Both the position numbers and the translations under genes were made by a program. The notes under the pieces were generated by a model that saw only the letters and a program-made list of their open reading frames with translations, made no database searches and was not told where the DNA came from. From Armatimonadota bacterium (GTDB lineage: Bacteria > Armatimonadota > Fimbriimonadia > Fimbriimonadales > Fimbriimonadaceae): a stretch of 64,000 nucleotides of DNA. The stretch lies in NCBI GenBank assembly GCA_029781035.1, contig JAKOXK010000060.1, forward strand, positions 1 through 64,000, written 5' to 3'. Below, piece by piece: positions 42,050 to 49,500 of the stretch. How positions within the stretch are numbered: the stretch's first letter is position 1; each line of letters opens with the position of its first letter.

Positions 42050-43120
42050 ATGAACAAGATCCTCACTCTCGTGTTTGCTGTCACGATGCCAGGTCTGGCC
42101 CTCGCCCATTCCGGCCAGTTCGTCTTCACCCTGACCAACCAAGCCTCGGGCAACAACGTTCAAACCTATCGAGTCAGGCCGGACGGATCGCTTGCGATGC
42201 TCGGCATGGTTGCTACCGGCGGGAATGGCAACGGGGCGAGCCTTAACAGCCAAGGCGCCGTCGCTCTCAGCGCCAGCGGCGGCTATGTTTTCGCTGTCAA
42301 CGCCGGCTCCAACTCCGTGTCGCTCCTGCGCCGAAGGAACGGTCAACTCGCGCTCGTCGACGTCGAACCGTCTGGTGGCCTTAACCCCGTGAGCGTCACC
42401 GAGTGCGACGGACTTGTCTACGTCCTCAATCAGGGCAACACGAGCACCGTCGGCAACATTCAGGGCTACGCACTGTTCCGAAACCAACTGGTTCCGATCC
42501 CCGGCGCCACTTGGCAACTCAGTGGGCTCAGCGCCGCCGCGACGGAAATCCGCTTCACCGAGGACGGTGACGGCCTCGTCGTCGTCGAGAAGGGCACCAA
42601 CTCCATCGACACCTTCAAACTGGACTTTCAAGGCAAGCCCACCGGCACTCAAGTCCAGGCATCGAACGGGGCTGCGCCGTTTGGGTTCGACATTGACCGC
42701 CGGGGCCACCTCCTCGTCACTGAGGCCGCCGCGAGCAGCGTCTCCAGCTACTCCCTCGACGACAACTTGCTGTTGCACACCGTCAGCAACCAGTCTCACG
42801 ACGGCCAAGCCGCCGCCTGCTGGGGCACCGTCACCCCCGACGGCCGGTATTTCTATGCCTCGAACGCCGGAACCGGCAACGTCAGCGGCTACCGCGTCAG
42901 TCACGATGGCGCGCTCTCGCTCTTAGGCAACGGCGTGACCGGCGTCACCGGCGGCCACACGCTTGATTCAGCCATCGGTCGCGACGGCGACTTCCTGTTC
43001 GTTCTCGCCACCGGCACCCAGCAGATCACGTCGTTCCGCATCATGGGAGATGGATCCCTGAGAAAGGTCGGTGTCGTCGGCGACTTGCCGGTCGGCACCG
43101 CTGGCCTCGCCGCGAACTGA
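42050..43120 (+). CDS. exported beta-propeller protein (lactonase-like)
   Basis: 356 residues with signal peptide MNKILTLVFAVTMPGLALA. The body shows about seven blades of the YVTN/6-phosphogluconolactonase kind (SGGYVFAVNAGSNSVSLLRR, VYVLNQGN, VVVEKGTNSIDTFKLD, HLLVTEAAASSVSSYSLD, RYFYASNAGTGNVSGYRV, DFLFVLATGTQQITSFRI). Secreted members exist whose function is unclear. ATG 42050 is decided by the signal peptide; the frame is open upstream to 41438 but overlaps the preceding gene. Confidence 0.85.
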   Translation: MNKILTLVFAVTMPGLALAHSGQFVFTLTNQASGNNVQTYRVRPDGSLAMLGMVATGGNGNGASLNSQGAVALSASGGYVFAVNAGSNSVSLLRRRNGQLALVDVEPSGGLNPVSVTECDGLVYVLNQGNTSTVGNIQGYALFRNQLVPIPGATWQLSGLSAAATEIRFTEDGDGLVVVEKGTNSIDTFKLDFQGKPTGTQVQASNGAAPFGFDIDRRGHLLVTEAAASSVSSYSLDDNLLLHTVSNQSHDGQAAACWGTVTPDGRYFYASNAGTGNVSGYRVSHDGALSLLGNGVTGVTGGHTLDSAIGRDGDFLFVLATGTQQITSFRIMGDGSLRKVGVVGDLPVGTAGLAAN

Positions 43121-43152
43121 CGAACCCCTCTTCCGTTGTTCCACCACTGAAG

Positions 43153-43182
43153 CCCCCGGCCCGTCCTACCGACCGCCGGGGG
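43153..43182 (+). terminator. hairpin after the propeller gene
   Basis: CCCCCGGC (43153-43160) pairs with GCCGGGGG (43175-43182) around a 14-nt loop, ~30 nt after the stop, without a U-tract. Confidence 0.55.
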
Positions 43183-43236
43183 ATCCGGTCGTGAGCGAAA
43201 AGCTCTCTGATCAACCGGCGACCGAGTGCGACGTGC

Positions 43237-43242
43237 CAGAAT
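43237..43242 (+). promoter_or_regulatory. -10 box (CAGAAT) of the cupin gene
   Basis: CAGAAT is 7 nt before the ATG at 43250. Confidence 0.45.
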
Positions 43243-43249
43243 CGGGCCC

Positions 43250-43705
43250 ATGGGTTCTCTCAAGCCATTGATCGTCGCGCCGGACGGAGGGACAGACATC
43301 AACGCGTTCGGCAACACGATCCAGTTCAAACTGCGCGATGAAGACACGGGTGGGGCGCTGACCCTTGGCTTCGCCGTCGTCCCCCCCGGCCACGGGCCAC
43401 CGCCGCACGTACACCACAAGGACGACGAAATCTTTGTCGTGATGAAAGGCCGCTTCGAGTACTACCTCGACGGGGAGACCCACGTGTGCGGCCCGGGGAC
43501 GGTTGTCTTTCTGCCCAAGGAGTGCCCCCACACCTTCAAGTGCGTGAGCGAGGAGGCTGGCGAAAAAATCGTCATCACGATACCGGCCGGGTTCGACCGC
43601 TTCTACGAGCGCTGCTCGGAAGAGTTCGCGACGGGTCAGCCCGACTTCGGGCGGCTGTCTTCCATCGCCAGGGAGCATGGCTACGAGTTCCTGACCGGCA
43701 AGTAG
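43250..43705 (+). CDS. cupin domain protein
   Basis: 151 residues, single cupin. Motif 1 (GHGPPPHVHHKDDEIFVVMKGRFEYYLDG) has His/His/Glu metal ligands, and motif 2 is PGTVVFLPKECPHTFKCVS. Such small cupins may be dioxygenases, isomerases or sugar-binding proteins; the reaction is not readable. ATG 43250 is chosen over an earlier in-frame start because it matches the usual first strand and its -10 box. Confidence 0.85.
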   Translation: MGSLKPLIVAPDGGTDINAFGNTIQFKLRDEDTGGALTLGFAVVPPGHGPPPHVHHKDDEIFVVMKGRFEYYLDGETHVCGPGTVVFLPKECPHTFKCVSEEAGEKIVITIPAGFDRFYERCSEEFATGQPDFGRLSSIAREHGYEFLTGK

Positions 43706-43710
43706 GCCGC

Positions 43711-43790
43711 GGACAAGAAGCGGAGGGACTTGAGTTGTGGCCATCTTCCAGGTCCCTCGGCTCGCGGCTTCACCGCTCGCTCAGGATGAC
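43711..43790 (+). repeat. palindromic repeat copy 1 (left end missing)
   Basis: This copy lacks the left end and runs from the GCGGAGGGAC core to the right end TCAGGATGAC at 43790. The next ~60 nt resemble the spacers that follow copies 4 and 5. Confidence 0.75.
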
Positions 43791-43851
43791 GTGCGGGCAC
43801 AAGCGGTTCCCGGTCCGCACCAGTGATCAGTGGTTACCACTTGCCCGGTCC

Positions 43852-43893
43852 GTCATCCCGACCGAGCGCCGTAGGCAAGGAGCGGAGGGATGT
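43852..43893 (+). repeat. palindromic repeat copy 2 (left half)
   Basis: Begins GTCATCCCGACCGAGCGCCG and ends just after the GAGCGGAGGGA core. The right half is absent. Confidence 0.75.
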
Positions 43894-43921
43894 TGAAGTT
43901 GTTTTTGCTTTGCCGCGGTCC

Positions 43922-43975
43922 GTCATCCCGACCGGATTTGAGCCGCACGGCGAGAGAAGCGGAGGGACCTCGAAG
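43922..43975 (+). repeat. palindromic repeat copy 3 (left half, variant)
   Basis: Begins GTCATCCCGACCGG and has the variant middle GAGCCGCACGGCGAGAG, shared only with copy 7, before AGCGGAGGGACCT. The GIY-YIG stop codon falls at its right edge. Confidence 0.8.
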
Positions 43976-44284
43976 TCAGTCGTCCTTTCTGCCGTACCAA
44001 TCCGCCGCGAGGTCGCGGTAGTCCGGATTGATCGCTTGGATCAACCAGTTCTTCTTCTCCCTTCGCCATCGTTTGATCTGCTTTTCTCGGTCGATCGCCT
44101 CGCGGACATCCGTGAACTCCTCGTACCAGACCAGCGCATGGCAGCGGTACTTCTTGCTGAATCCTTCGAACTCACCGTTCTTGTGTTGCCAGACACGGCC
44201 CTGAAGGTCGGTCGTGACGCCCACATACAGCGCGCCGTTGCGGCTGATCATCATGTAAACGTAACTGAGTTTCATTCCCCTCAC
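43976..44284 (-). CDS. GIY-YIG nuclease family protein
   Basis: 102 residues of the YhbQ/UPF0213 type. The catalytic pair reads YVYMM then LYVGVT ten residues later, followed by RVWQHKNGEFEGFSKKY and WYEEFTDVREAIDREKQIKRW with the conserved Glu. It ends NPDYRDLAADW. The GTG start has a -10 box (TAGAGT) 7 nt upstream; an ATG at 44275 is also possible. Both sides are bounded by palindromic repeats: a half copy at its stop and a full copy 29 nt beyond its start. No other gene shares the island up to 45022. GIY-YIG proteins nick or cut DNA. Confidence 0.92.
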   Translation of the reverse strand: MRGMKLSYVYMMISRNGALYVGVTTDLQGRVWQHKNGEFEGFSKKYRCHALVWYEEFTDVREAIDREKQIKRWRREKKNWLIQAINPDYRDLAADWYGRKDD

Positions 44285-44291
44285 GGTCTTG

Positions 44292-44297
44292 ACTCTA
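44292..44297 (-). promoter_or_regulatory. -10 box (TAGAGT) of the GIY-YIG gene
   Basis: On the minus strand TAGAGT is 7 nt before the GTG at 44284. It lies between the gene and repeat copy 4. Confidence 0.5.
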
Positions 44298-44313
44298 CAT
44301 CTTGCCCTGGAAC

Positions 44314-44417
44314 GTCATCCCGACCGAGCGCCGTAGGCGGCGACCGGAGGGACCTGTAAGAAGTGGACGTCTTGGAGGTCCCTCGACTCACGGCTGGCGC
44401 CGTTCGCTCGGGATGAC
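44314..44417 (+). repeat. palindromic repeat copy 4 (complete)
   Basis: A full element of 104 nt. The left half runs from GTCATCCCGACCGAGCG to CGGAGGGACCT, and the right half is its imperfect inverse, from GGAGGTCCCTCGACTCACGG to CGTTCGCTCGGGATGAC. It would fold as one long stem. Confidence 0.85.
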
Positions 44418-44479
44418 GTGCGTCCACAGGTGGTTTCCATCCACCACCTGCTCGGGCCAATCACCTCTTGCCCCGGAAC

Positions 44480-44602
44480 GTCATCCCGACCGAGCGCCGT
44501 AGGCAACGAGTGGAGGAACCTGTAAGAAAGGGCAGTATTGGAGGTCCCTCGTCCTTCGACTTCGCTCAGGATGACGGGGCTCCGCCGCTCTCTCGGGATG
44601 AC
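44480..44602 (+). repeat. palindromic repeat copy 5 (complete, doubled right end)
   Basis: A full element, 44480-44575, with left GTCATCCCGACCGAGCGCCG and right CTTCGCTCAGGATGAC. A second right end (CTCTCTCGGGATGAC) follows at 44588-44602. The spacer between copies 4 and 5 (44418-44479) recurs after copy 5 (44603-44664), so the repeating unit is ~165-185 nt. Confidence 0.8.
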
Positions 44603-44664
44603 GTTCGCCCACAAGCGGCCTCCATCCATAACCTGCTCCCGCCAACAACCCCTTGTCCCGGTCC

Positions 44665-44710
44665 GTCATCCCGACCGACTGCCGAAGACAAGGAGCGGAG
44701 GGACCTTGAA
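44665..44710 (+). repeat. palindromic repeat copy 6 (left half)
   Basis: Begins GTCATCCCGACCGACTGCCG and keeps the AGGAGCGGAGGGACCTTGAA core, then breaks off. Confidence 0.75.
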
Positions 44711-44724
44711 ATCAAGCTGCGGAT

Positions 44725-44784
44725 CCTGGTCTGCAGCGACGGGAGGTAGGCATGAGGCCGCGGTAACCGCGCTGCCAGACCAGG
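44725..44784. repeat. TIR element, copy A
   Basis: A 60-nt stretch bounded by CCTGGTCTGCAGC (44725-44737) and GCTGCCAGACCAGG (44771-44784), which are inverted copies of each other with one extra base. The interior includes CGCGGT-A-ACCGCG, itself a dyad. A second copy lies at 46049-46109. Confidence 0.75.
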
Positions 44785-44793
44785 CCACGGCAC

Positions 44794-44830
44794 CCTCCCT
44801 CTCCGACGCTGCCGGCGACGGAGAGGGAGG
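44794..44830. other. 12-bp perfect hairpin
   Basis: CCTCCCTCTCCG (44794-44805) and CGGAGAGGGAGG (44819-44830), with a 13-nt loop, inside the repeat-filled stretch. No gene is adjacent, and its function is unknown. Confidence 0.5.
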
Positions 44831-44907
44831 ATGTATTGCACCTCTCCGCCCGGCCCTGCGTCCTCGACCGCCGGGCCATCTTCTCAAACCCCTTCGGAGT
44901 GGACGGC

Positions 44908-44960
44908 GTCATCCCGACCGTATTCGAGCCGCACGGCGAGAGGAGCGGAGGGACCTTGAA
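44908..44960 (+). repeat. palindromic repeat copy 7 (left half, variant)
   Basis: Begins GTCATCCCGACCGTATTCG and has the same GAGCCGCACGGCGAGAG middle as copy 3, then AGCGGAGGGACCTTGAAGG. It is the last copy of the island. Confidence 0.75.
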
Positions 44961-44973
44961 GGAGTTCTTCGAT

Positions 44974-45011
44974 CCGGGGTGAAGGGGCACGATCCCTCCC
45001 CATCACCCCGG
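44974..45011 (-). terminator. hairpin beyond the PD-(D/E)XK gene
   Basis: CCGGGGTGA (44974-44982) and TCACCCCGG (45003-45011) form a 9-bp stem just downstream of the minus-strand gene ending at 45022. No U-tract is seen. Confidence 0.5.
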
Positions 45012-45021
45012 CCACCCGCCT

Positions 45022-46008
45022 TCAAGCCGATGGCATTACCAGATCGCCGACGAACTCGTTGACCGAGAGGAACTTCTCTATGAAACACGCCACCTCGCGC
45101 TTGCGGGGAAAGTTGAAGAACGGCACGAACCAGCGAGGCTCCCTGAAGAAACGCTCCGACTTGCGTTCAAGATACATTCCCAGGTGGACGTCTGAGAATA
45201 GGACACATTCGGGCCGCTTTATTCTCGAATCGTATTTCGAGGCTGTACCATCTGGCGAGATGTGCCACATTCCAAACACTCTCTTCCAGAACCTGTCCTG
45301 CTCGTGCCTGGGCTTCTCTTCGATTCTGGTAGTGAGCTCCTCTGGAAGATCCAAGAGAACCATATGCTCGGCTGTGCCTTCCGGGTCATGGGTGGCGTGC
45401 TGATCCTCAGCGTCGGCGACAAGGTCTTGTAGCTTGCGTATCGCGTCATCGTCCGTTCCTCCGAAGGCCAGGGCGCTGAGCGAGTCCTTGCACTCGATGA
45501 GGATTCTTGGACTGTGCACCTCGATGTCTGGAGCCCGACCCAAACCCTCGCCGACAAATGTCGCTGAAAACCCAGCCAATTGAATTCGTGCGAAGACCGT
45601 CAGTTCATAGAGCGCCGACAGCAGATTCTCGGGGTTCATTGGCCTCGGCACACGCTCACCTGAAAGAATCTCCTCTGTGGATGGGGCGTTGCCTACCTTT
45701 GGCAACCTTTTGCGGAGCCGACCGATGCACAGACCCTTGGCGTCGCTCGGAAGCCTTCGCCATGCTCGGGCCGCGTAGTAAATGGCCATGTACACTGGAA
45801 TCATCGAGTCTGGGATTCTTACGTACACGGGGTGGTCGTCTGGGGCGTCCTGTGGGATCGAAGACGGGTTATCGACCATCCAACTGGCGTCAGGGTACAC
45901 ACTTGATATTGCGTGCGAAAAGCCCAGAAGTAACCGCACTGCTGCCGCTGGGCAGCAGAACTCAGTCAGGTCGTCCCGAGGAATCGCAGGCATCGAGGGA
46001 CTCGGCAT
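45022..46008 (-). CDS. hypothetical protein with a PD-(D/E)XK-like motif
   Basis: 328 residues, soluble. Residues 129-180 carry Glu135 in a helix (LLSALYELTVFARIQ), then RAPDIEVHSPRILIECKDS with Asp161 and Glu172-x-Lys174: the layout of a PD-(D/E)XK nuclease core. A long N-terminal part (PVYMAIYYAARAWRRL) and a C-terminal region with Trp/Phe-rich segments are not recognised. ATG 46008 overlaps the stop of the truncated HEPN frame (TGATG). Whether it is an active nuclease depends on the fold, which I cannot confirm. Confidence 0.7.
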   Translation of the reverse strand: MPSPSMPAIPRDDLTEFCCPAAAVRLLLGFSHAISSVYPDASWMVDNPSSIPQDAPDDHPVYVRIPDSMIPVYMAIYYAARAWRRLPSDAKGLCIGRLRKRLPKVGNAPSTEEILSGERVPRPMNPENLLSALYELTVFARIQLAGFSATFVGEGLGRAPDIEVHSPRILIECKDSLSALAFGGTDDDAIRKLQDLVADAEDQHATHDPEGTAEHMVLLDLPEELTTRIEEKPRHEQDRFWKRVFGMWHISPDGTASKYDSRIKRPECVLFSDVHLGMYLERKSERFFREPRWFVPFFNFPRKREVACFIEKFLSVNEFVGDLVMPSA

Positions 46009-46145
46009 CAGTTTTCCGCCCAAGCTAGGCGCGCTCCTAGCCGGGTGCCCTGGTCTGGCAGCCCGTCGAAGTATCTCTCCCGCAAACCGCTGCCCGGCTG
46101 CAGACCAGGCGTCACATGCTCCAGATAGAAACGGTCGTCTTTCAG
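46008..46145 (-). pseudogene. truncated HEPN-toxin-like remnant
   Basis: After the nucleotidyltransferase stop a frame reads LKDDRFYLEHVT, starting at CTG in the place of the ATG that normally begins the HEPN partner (MKDDRLYLxH...). After 12 codons the sequence enters TIR element B (46049-46109) and no HEPN helix follows; it runs 33 codons more to a stop that overlaps the ATG at 46008. The HEPN identity rests on this short match and on the position next to the nucleotidyltransferase gene. Confidence 0.5.
46049..46109. repeat. TIR element, copy B
   Basis: 61 nt bounded by CCTGGTCTGGCAGC (46049-46062) and GCTGCAGACCAGG (46097-46109), the same ends as copy A at 44725. Its interior is related but diverged. 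It lies inside the HEPN remnant, immediately after codon 12. Confidence 0.75.
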
Positions 46146-46438
46146 AGCGGGCGTGCCTCCCGGAGGATCTGGTCTCGCAGCTTGGGGTTAAGGGCCCGCT
46201 CCGTGACGACGTCAATGTGGCGGCCGAGCAACGCCTCGAGGTCAGCGATAAGGCCGCCAGGAAACCAGGGGGTGGTGACGGGGCCCGTTTCGATCAGGAG
46301 GTCGAGGTCGCTCGTGCTCCCCGCGTCTCCTCGCGCGAAAGAGCCGAACAGTCGGACGTTGAGTGCCCCATGCTTGGCGCTCAGCCGCTTGATCTCGTCC
46401 CGTTGCTCTTGTGTCAGCTTCTCGGATCTCGTGCTCAT
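46142..46438 (-). CDS. MntA-type nucleotidyltransferase
   Basis: 98 residues of the minimal nucleotidyltransferase fold: RLFGSFARGDAGSTSDLDLLIE with the GS and DxD active-site residues, then a short helix and HIDVVTERAL with the third acidic position. MntA antitoxins neutralise a HEPN toxin by AMPylation and sit directly before it in an operon. Here the expected partner is only a 12-codon remnant. The start is ATG 46438 with a -10 box (46445-46450) 6 nt upstream. Confidence 0.88.
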   Translation of the reverse strand: MSTRSEKLTQEQRDEIKRLSAKHGALNVRLFGSFARGDAGSTSDLDLLIETGPVTTPWFPGGLIADLEALLGRHIDVVTERALNPKLRDQILREARPL

Positions 46439-46444
46439 TTCTTG

Positions 46445-46450
46445 AGTTTA
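46445..46450 (-). promoter_or_regulatory. -10 box (TAAACT) of the nucleotidyltransferase gene
   Basis: On the minus strand TAAACT is followed by six bases and the ATG at 46438. Confidence 0.6.
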
Positions 46451-46521
46451 TCTCCACCCCCAAGCCCCTCCTCATGTGTCCGGCATGAACCATCCGGTTC
46501 ACACGAGGAGGGGGCTCCGGA

Positions 46522-49500
46522 CTAACTACACCCACTCGTCGCGCCGCAGGTGTTGCATTTGAGGCAGACCCCGTTCCGCACCAGCGTGAACGCGCCGCAC
46601 TCGGTGCAGGGGTCGCCTTCGTAGCCCTTCATCCTGGCTTCTCTGACCTTGTCAGAGAGCCGTAAGGATGGTGAGGGTTGTGAGGGTTGTGAGGGTTGTA
46701 GGGGTTGTAAGGGTTGTGAGGTTGGTGAAGTTGGAGCGGCGACGGTGGCGGTGGAGCGAGAACCGTCGAGGGTCGCGTACGACTTCCCGTTCGATGTCCG
46801 GCCACCCTGACCATCCTGACTATCCTGACCTTCCCTCACTTCCACCGATCGAAACCCGTGGCTGCCATGATCCTCCCGCGTGGCACCGGGAGCTTTGTCC
46901 ACCTCGCCGCGCTCCTCTTCCTCGTCAAACTCGAGACCAGGCTGGGCGGTGCGGCCGACGAAGTCGTGGCGCGTATCCTCGGGCTTCACCTGCACCAGGT
47001 CGTGGCGGTCCAGGTAGGAGAAGGCGAGCTCGCGGAAGATGTAGTCAATGACCGAGGTCGACATCTTGATGTTCTCGTGTCCGAAGACGACGCCGTTGGG
47101 CTCGAACCGGGTGAAAACGAACGCTTCGACGAACTCTTCGAGCGGGACGCCGTATTGCAGCCCGAGCGAGATGGCGATGGCGAAGCAGTTCATGAGGGAC
47201 CGGAAGGCCGCGCCCTCACGGTGCATGTCGATGAAGATCTCGCCGAGCGCGCCGTCGTCGTACTCGCCTGTGCGCAGATAGACCTTGTGCCCGCCGACGA
47301 GCGCCTTTTGGGTGTAGCCCTTGCGGCGTTGGGGCATGGGCCGGCGCCGGGAGATGTAACGGTAGACCAGTTTTTGTGCAGCGGCGAGGGGCGTCATGTT
47401 TTCGGCAAGCGGTTCAGCCGATGACCATTTGTCGTCCACTTGCTGACCACCCGACGACGCGTCCAGGGTGGCTTCCAGGATCGCCGCCGCGGCGTCGTCC
47501 GAGGACGAGTTGAGCGGCTGGCTCAGCTTGCTGCCGTCCCGGTACAAGGCGTTGGCCTTGAGGCCGAGCTTCCACGAAAGCATATAGGCGTCGTTGACGT
47601 CGCCGACCGTGGCGTTGGCGGGGAGGTTGATCGTCTTGCTGATGGCTCCGGAAAGGAAAGGCTGGGCGGCGGCCATCATGCGGATGTGGCCCTGGGCACT
47701 GATGAAGCGCTGGCCGATCTTGCCGCATTTGTTGGCACAGTCGAAGACGGCGTAGTGGGCGGGCGCCAGGTGGGGTGCGCCTTCGATGGTCATCGTTCCG
47801 CACACATAGTCGTTGGCTTGGTTGATCTCTTGCTTGGTAAAGCCGAGCGCGGTGAGCATCTCAAAGCCCCAGTCGTTGAGTTGGTCGGTGGTGAAGCCAA
47901 GTTGCTGAGTGCAGAAATCTTCGCCCAAGTTGTACTTATTGAAGGCGAACCGCAGCTCGAAAGCGTCTTTGAGCGATGCCTCGAGTTTGGCAAGGGCCTC
48001 GTCGGTGAAGCCTTTGGCTTTCAGGGTTTCGTGATTGACTCCTGGGGCGCCGACGAGTGTGCCGTGGCCGACGGTGTACGCGACGACGTCCTCGATCTGC
48101 TCTTGGCTGTAGCCGAGTTGGCGCAGGGCCGCCGGAACGGACTGGTTGACGATCTTGAAGTAGCCGCCCCCAGCGAGCTTCTTGAACTTGACCAAGGCGA
48201 AGTCAGGTTCAATGCCGGTCGTGTCGCAGTCCATGATCAGACCGATCGTGCCGGTAGGGGCGAGGACGGTCACTTGCGCGTTGCGGAAGCCGCTCTCAGT
48301 TCCGAGGTCCAGGGCGTCGTCCCAAGCCCGTCGGGCTGCGTCGAGGAGGTTCTGCGGGCAAAACTCAGGATCGATGCCGACAGGCTTGATGCCGAGGCCT
48401 TCGTATTCGTGCTCTTGCGCGTTGTAGGCAGCGCGACGGTGGTTGCGGATGACGCGCAGCATGGGCTCGCGGTTCTCGTCGTAGCGCGGGAAGGGACCGA
48501 GCGCACGCGCCATCTCGGCGCTGGTGGCGTAGCTCTCGCCTCCAAGGATGCTGGTGAGGGCACCAGCGATGGCGAAGCCTTCCGCCGAATCGTAGGGGAT
48601 GGCCATCTGCATGAGGAGGGCGCCGAGGTTGGCGTAGCCGAGCCCGAGAGTGCGGAAGTCGTAGCTGAGCTGGGCGATCTCTTTGCTCGGGAACTGGGCC
48701 ATGAGCACGCTGATCTCAAGCACGATCGTCCAGAGGCGGATGGCGTGGCGATAGCCCTCGATGTCAAAGACGCCCGTCTTCGGATCGTACAGTGTGCATA
48801 AGTTGATGCTCGCTAAGTTGCACGCAGTGTCGTCGAGGAACATGTACTCGGAGCACGGGTTGCTGGCATTGATGCGGCCGCTGTTGGGACAGGTGTGCCA
48901 GTCGTTGATGGTGGTGTCGTACTGTGTGCCGGGGTCGGCGCTGTGCCACGCGCTGGTGCAAATGTCGTCCCAAAGCTCGCGGGCGCGCAGGGTCTGGGTC
49001 ACGCGGCCATCGGTGCGCGCCTTGAGGCTCCAGTCTTGGTCTTGTTCGACTGCTTCTAGGAACTCATTGCTGATGCGGACAGAATTGTTGGAGTTTTGAC
49101 CGGATACTGTCACATAAGCGTCGCTCTCATAGCCCGTGTCGAACACGGGGAACTCGATCCCGGTAAAGCCTTGCTGGGCGAGTTGGATAGCGCGCTGGAT
49201 GTAGTTGGGGCTGATCCCGGCGGCTTTGGCTTCGGCGACCGCCTGGCGCAGCTCGGGTGAGAAGACCGTTTCGGCACCGCCGTTCCCCTCCTCGCCAGCG
49301 CGAGCGACGGACGGGGAGGACGCACCGGAATGGAAGGCCCTCATGACGGCGTTGAGGTGAAGGTTGTTGAGTTGGCTGCCGGTGACGAGGGCAGCGACCT
49401 TCTGCTCTTCGTAGACCTTCCATTGGACGAACTGCTCGATGTCGGGGTGGTCAACGTCGAGGCAGACCATTTTGGCGGCGCGGCGGGTCGTGCCACCGCT

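Larger units (their letters stand above)
44285..45021. other. 737-nt repeat-filled gene-free stretch
   Basis: Between the GIY-YIG start and the next gene's stop lie repeat copies 4-7, a different TIR element (44725-44784), a 12-bp hairpin (44794-44830) and a terminator-like hairpin (44974-45011). Frames here are repeat translations (rich in Arg, Pro, Ser) and I call no gene. Confidence 0.7.

Noticed and set aside
43700-45020. CRISPR array in the repeat region.
   Set aside because: The repeats are long palindromes of unequal completeness and spacing, with related spacers and no cas gene.
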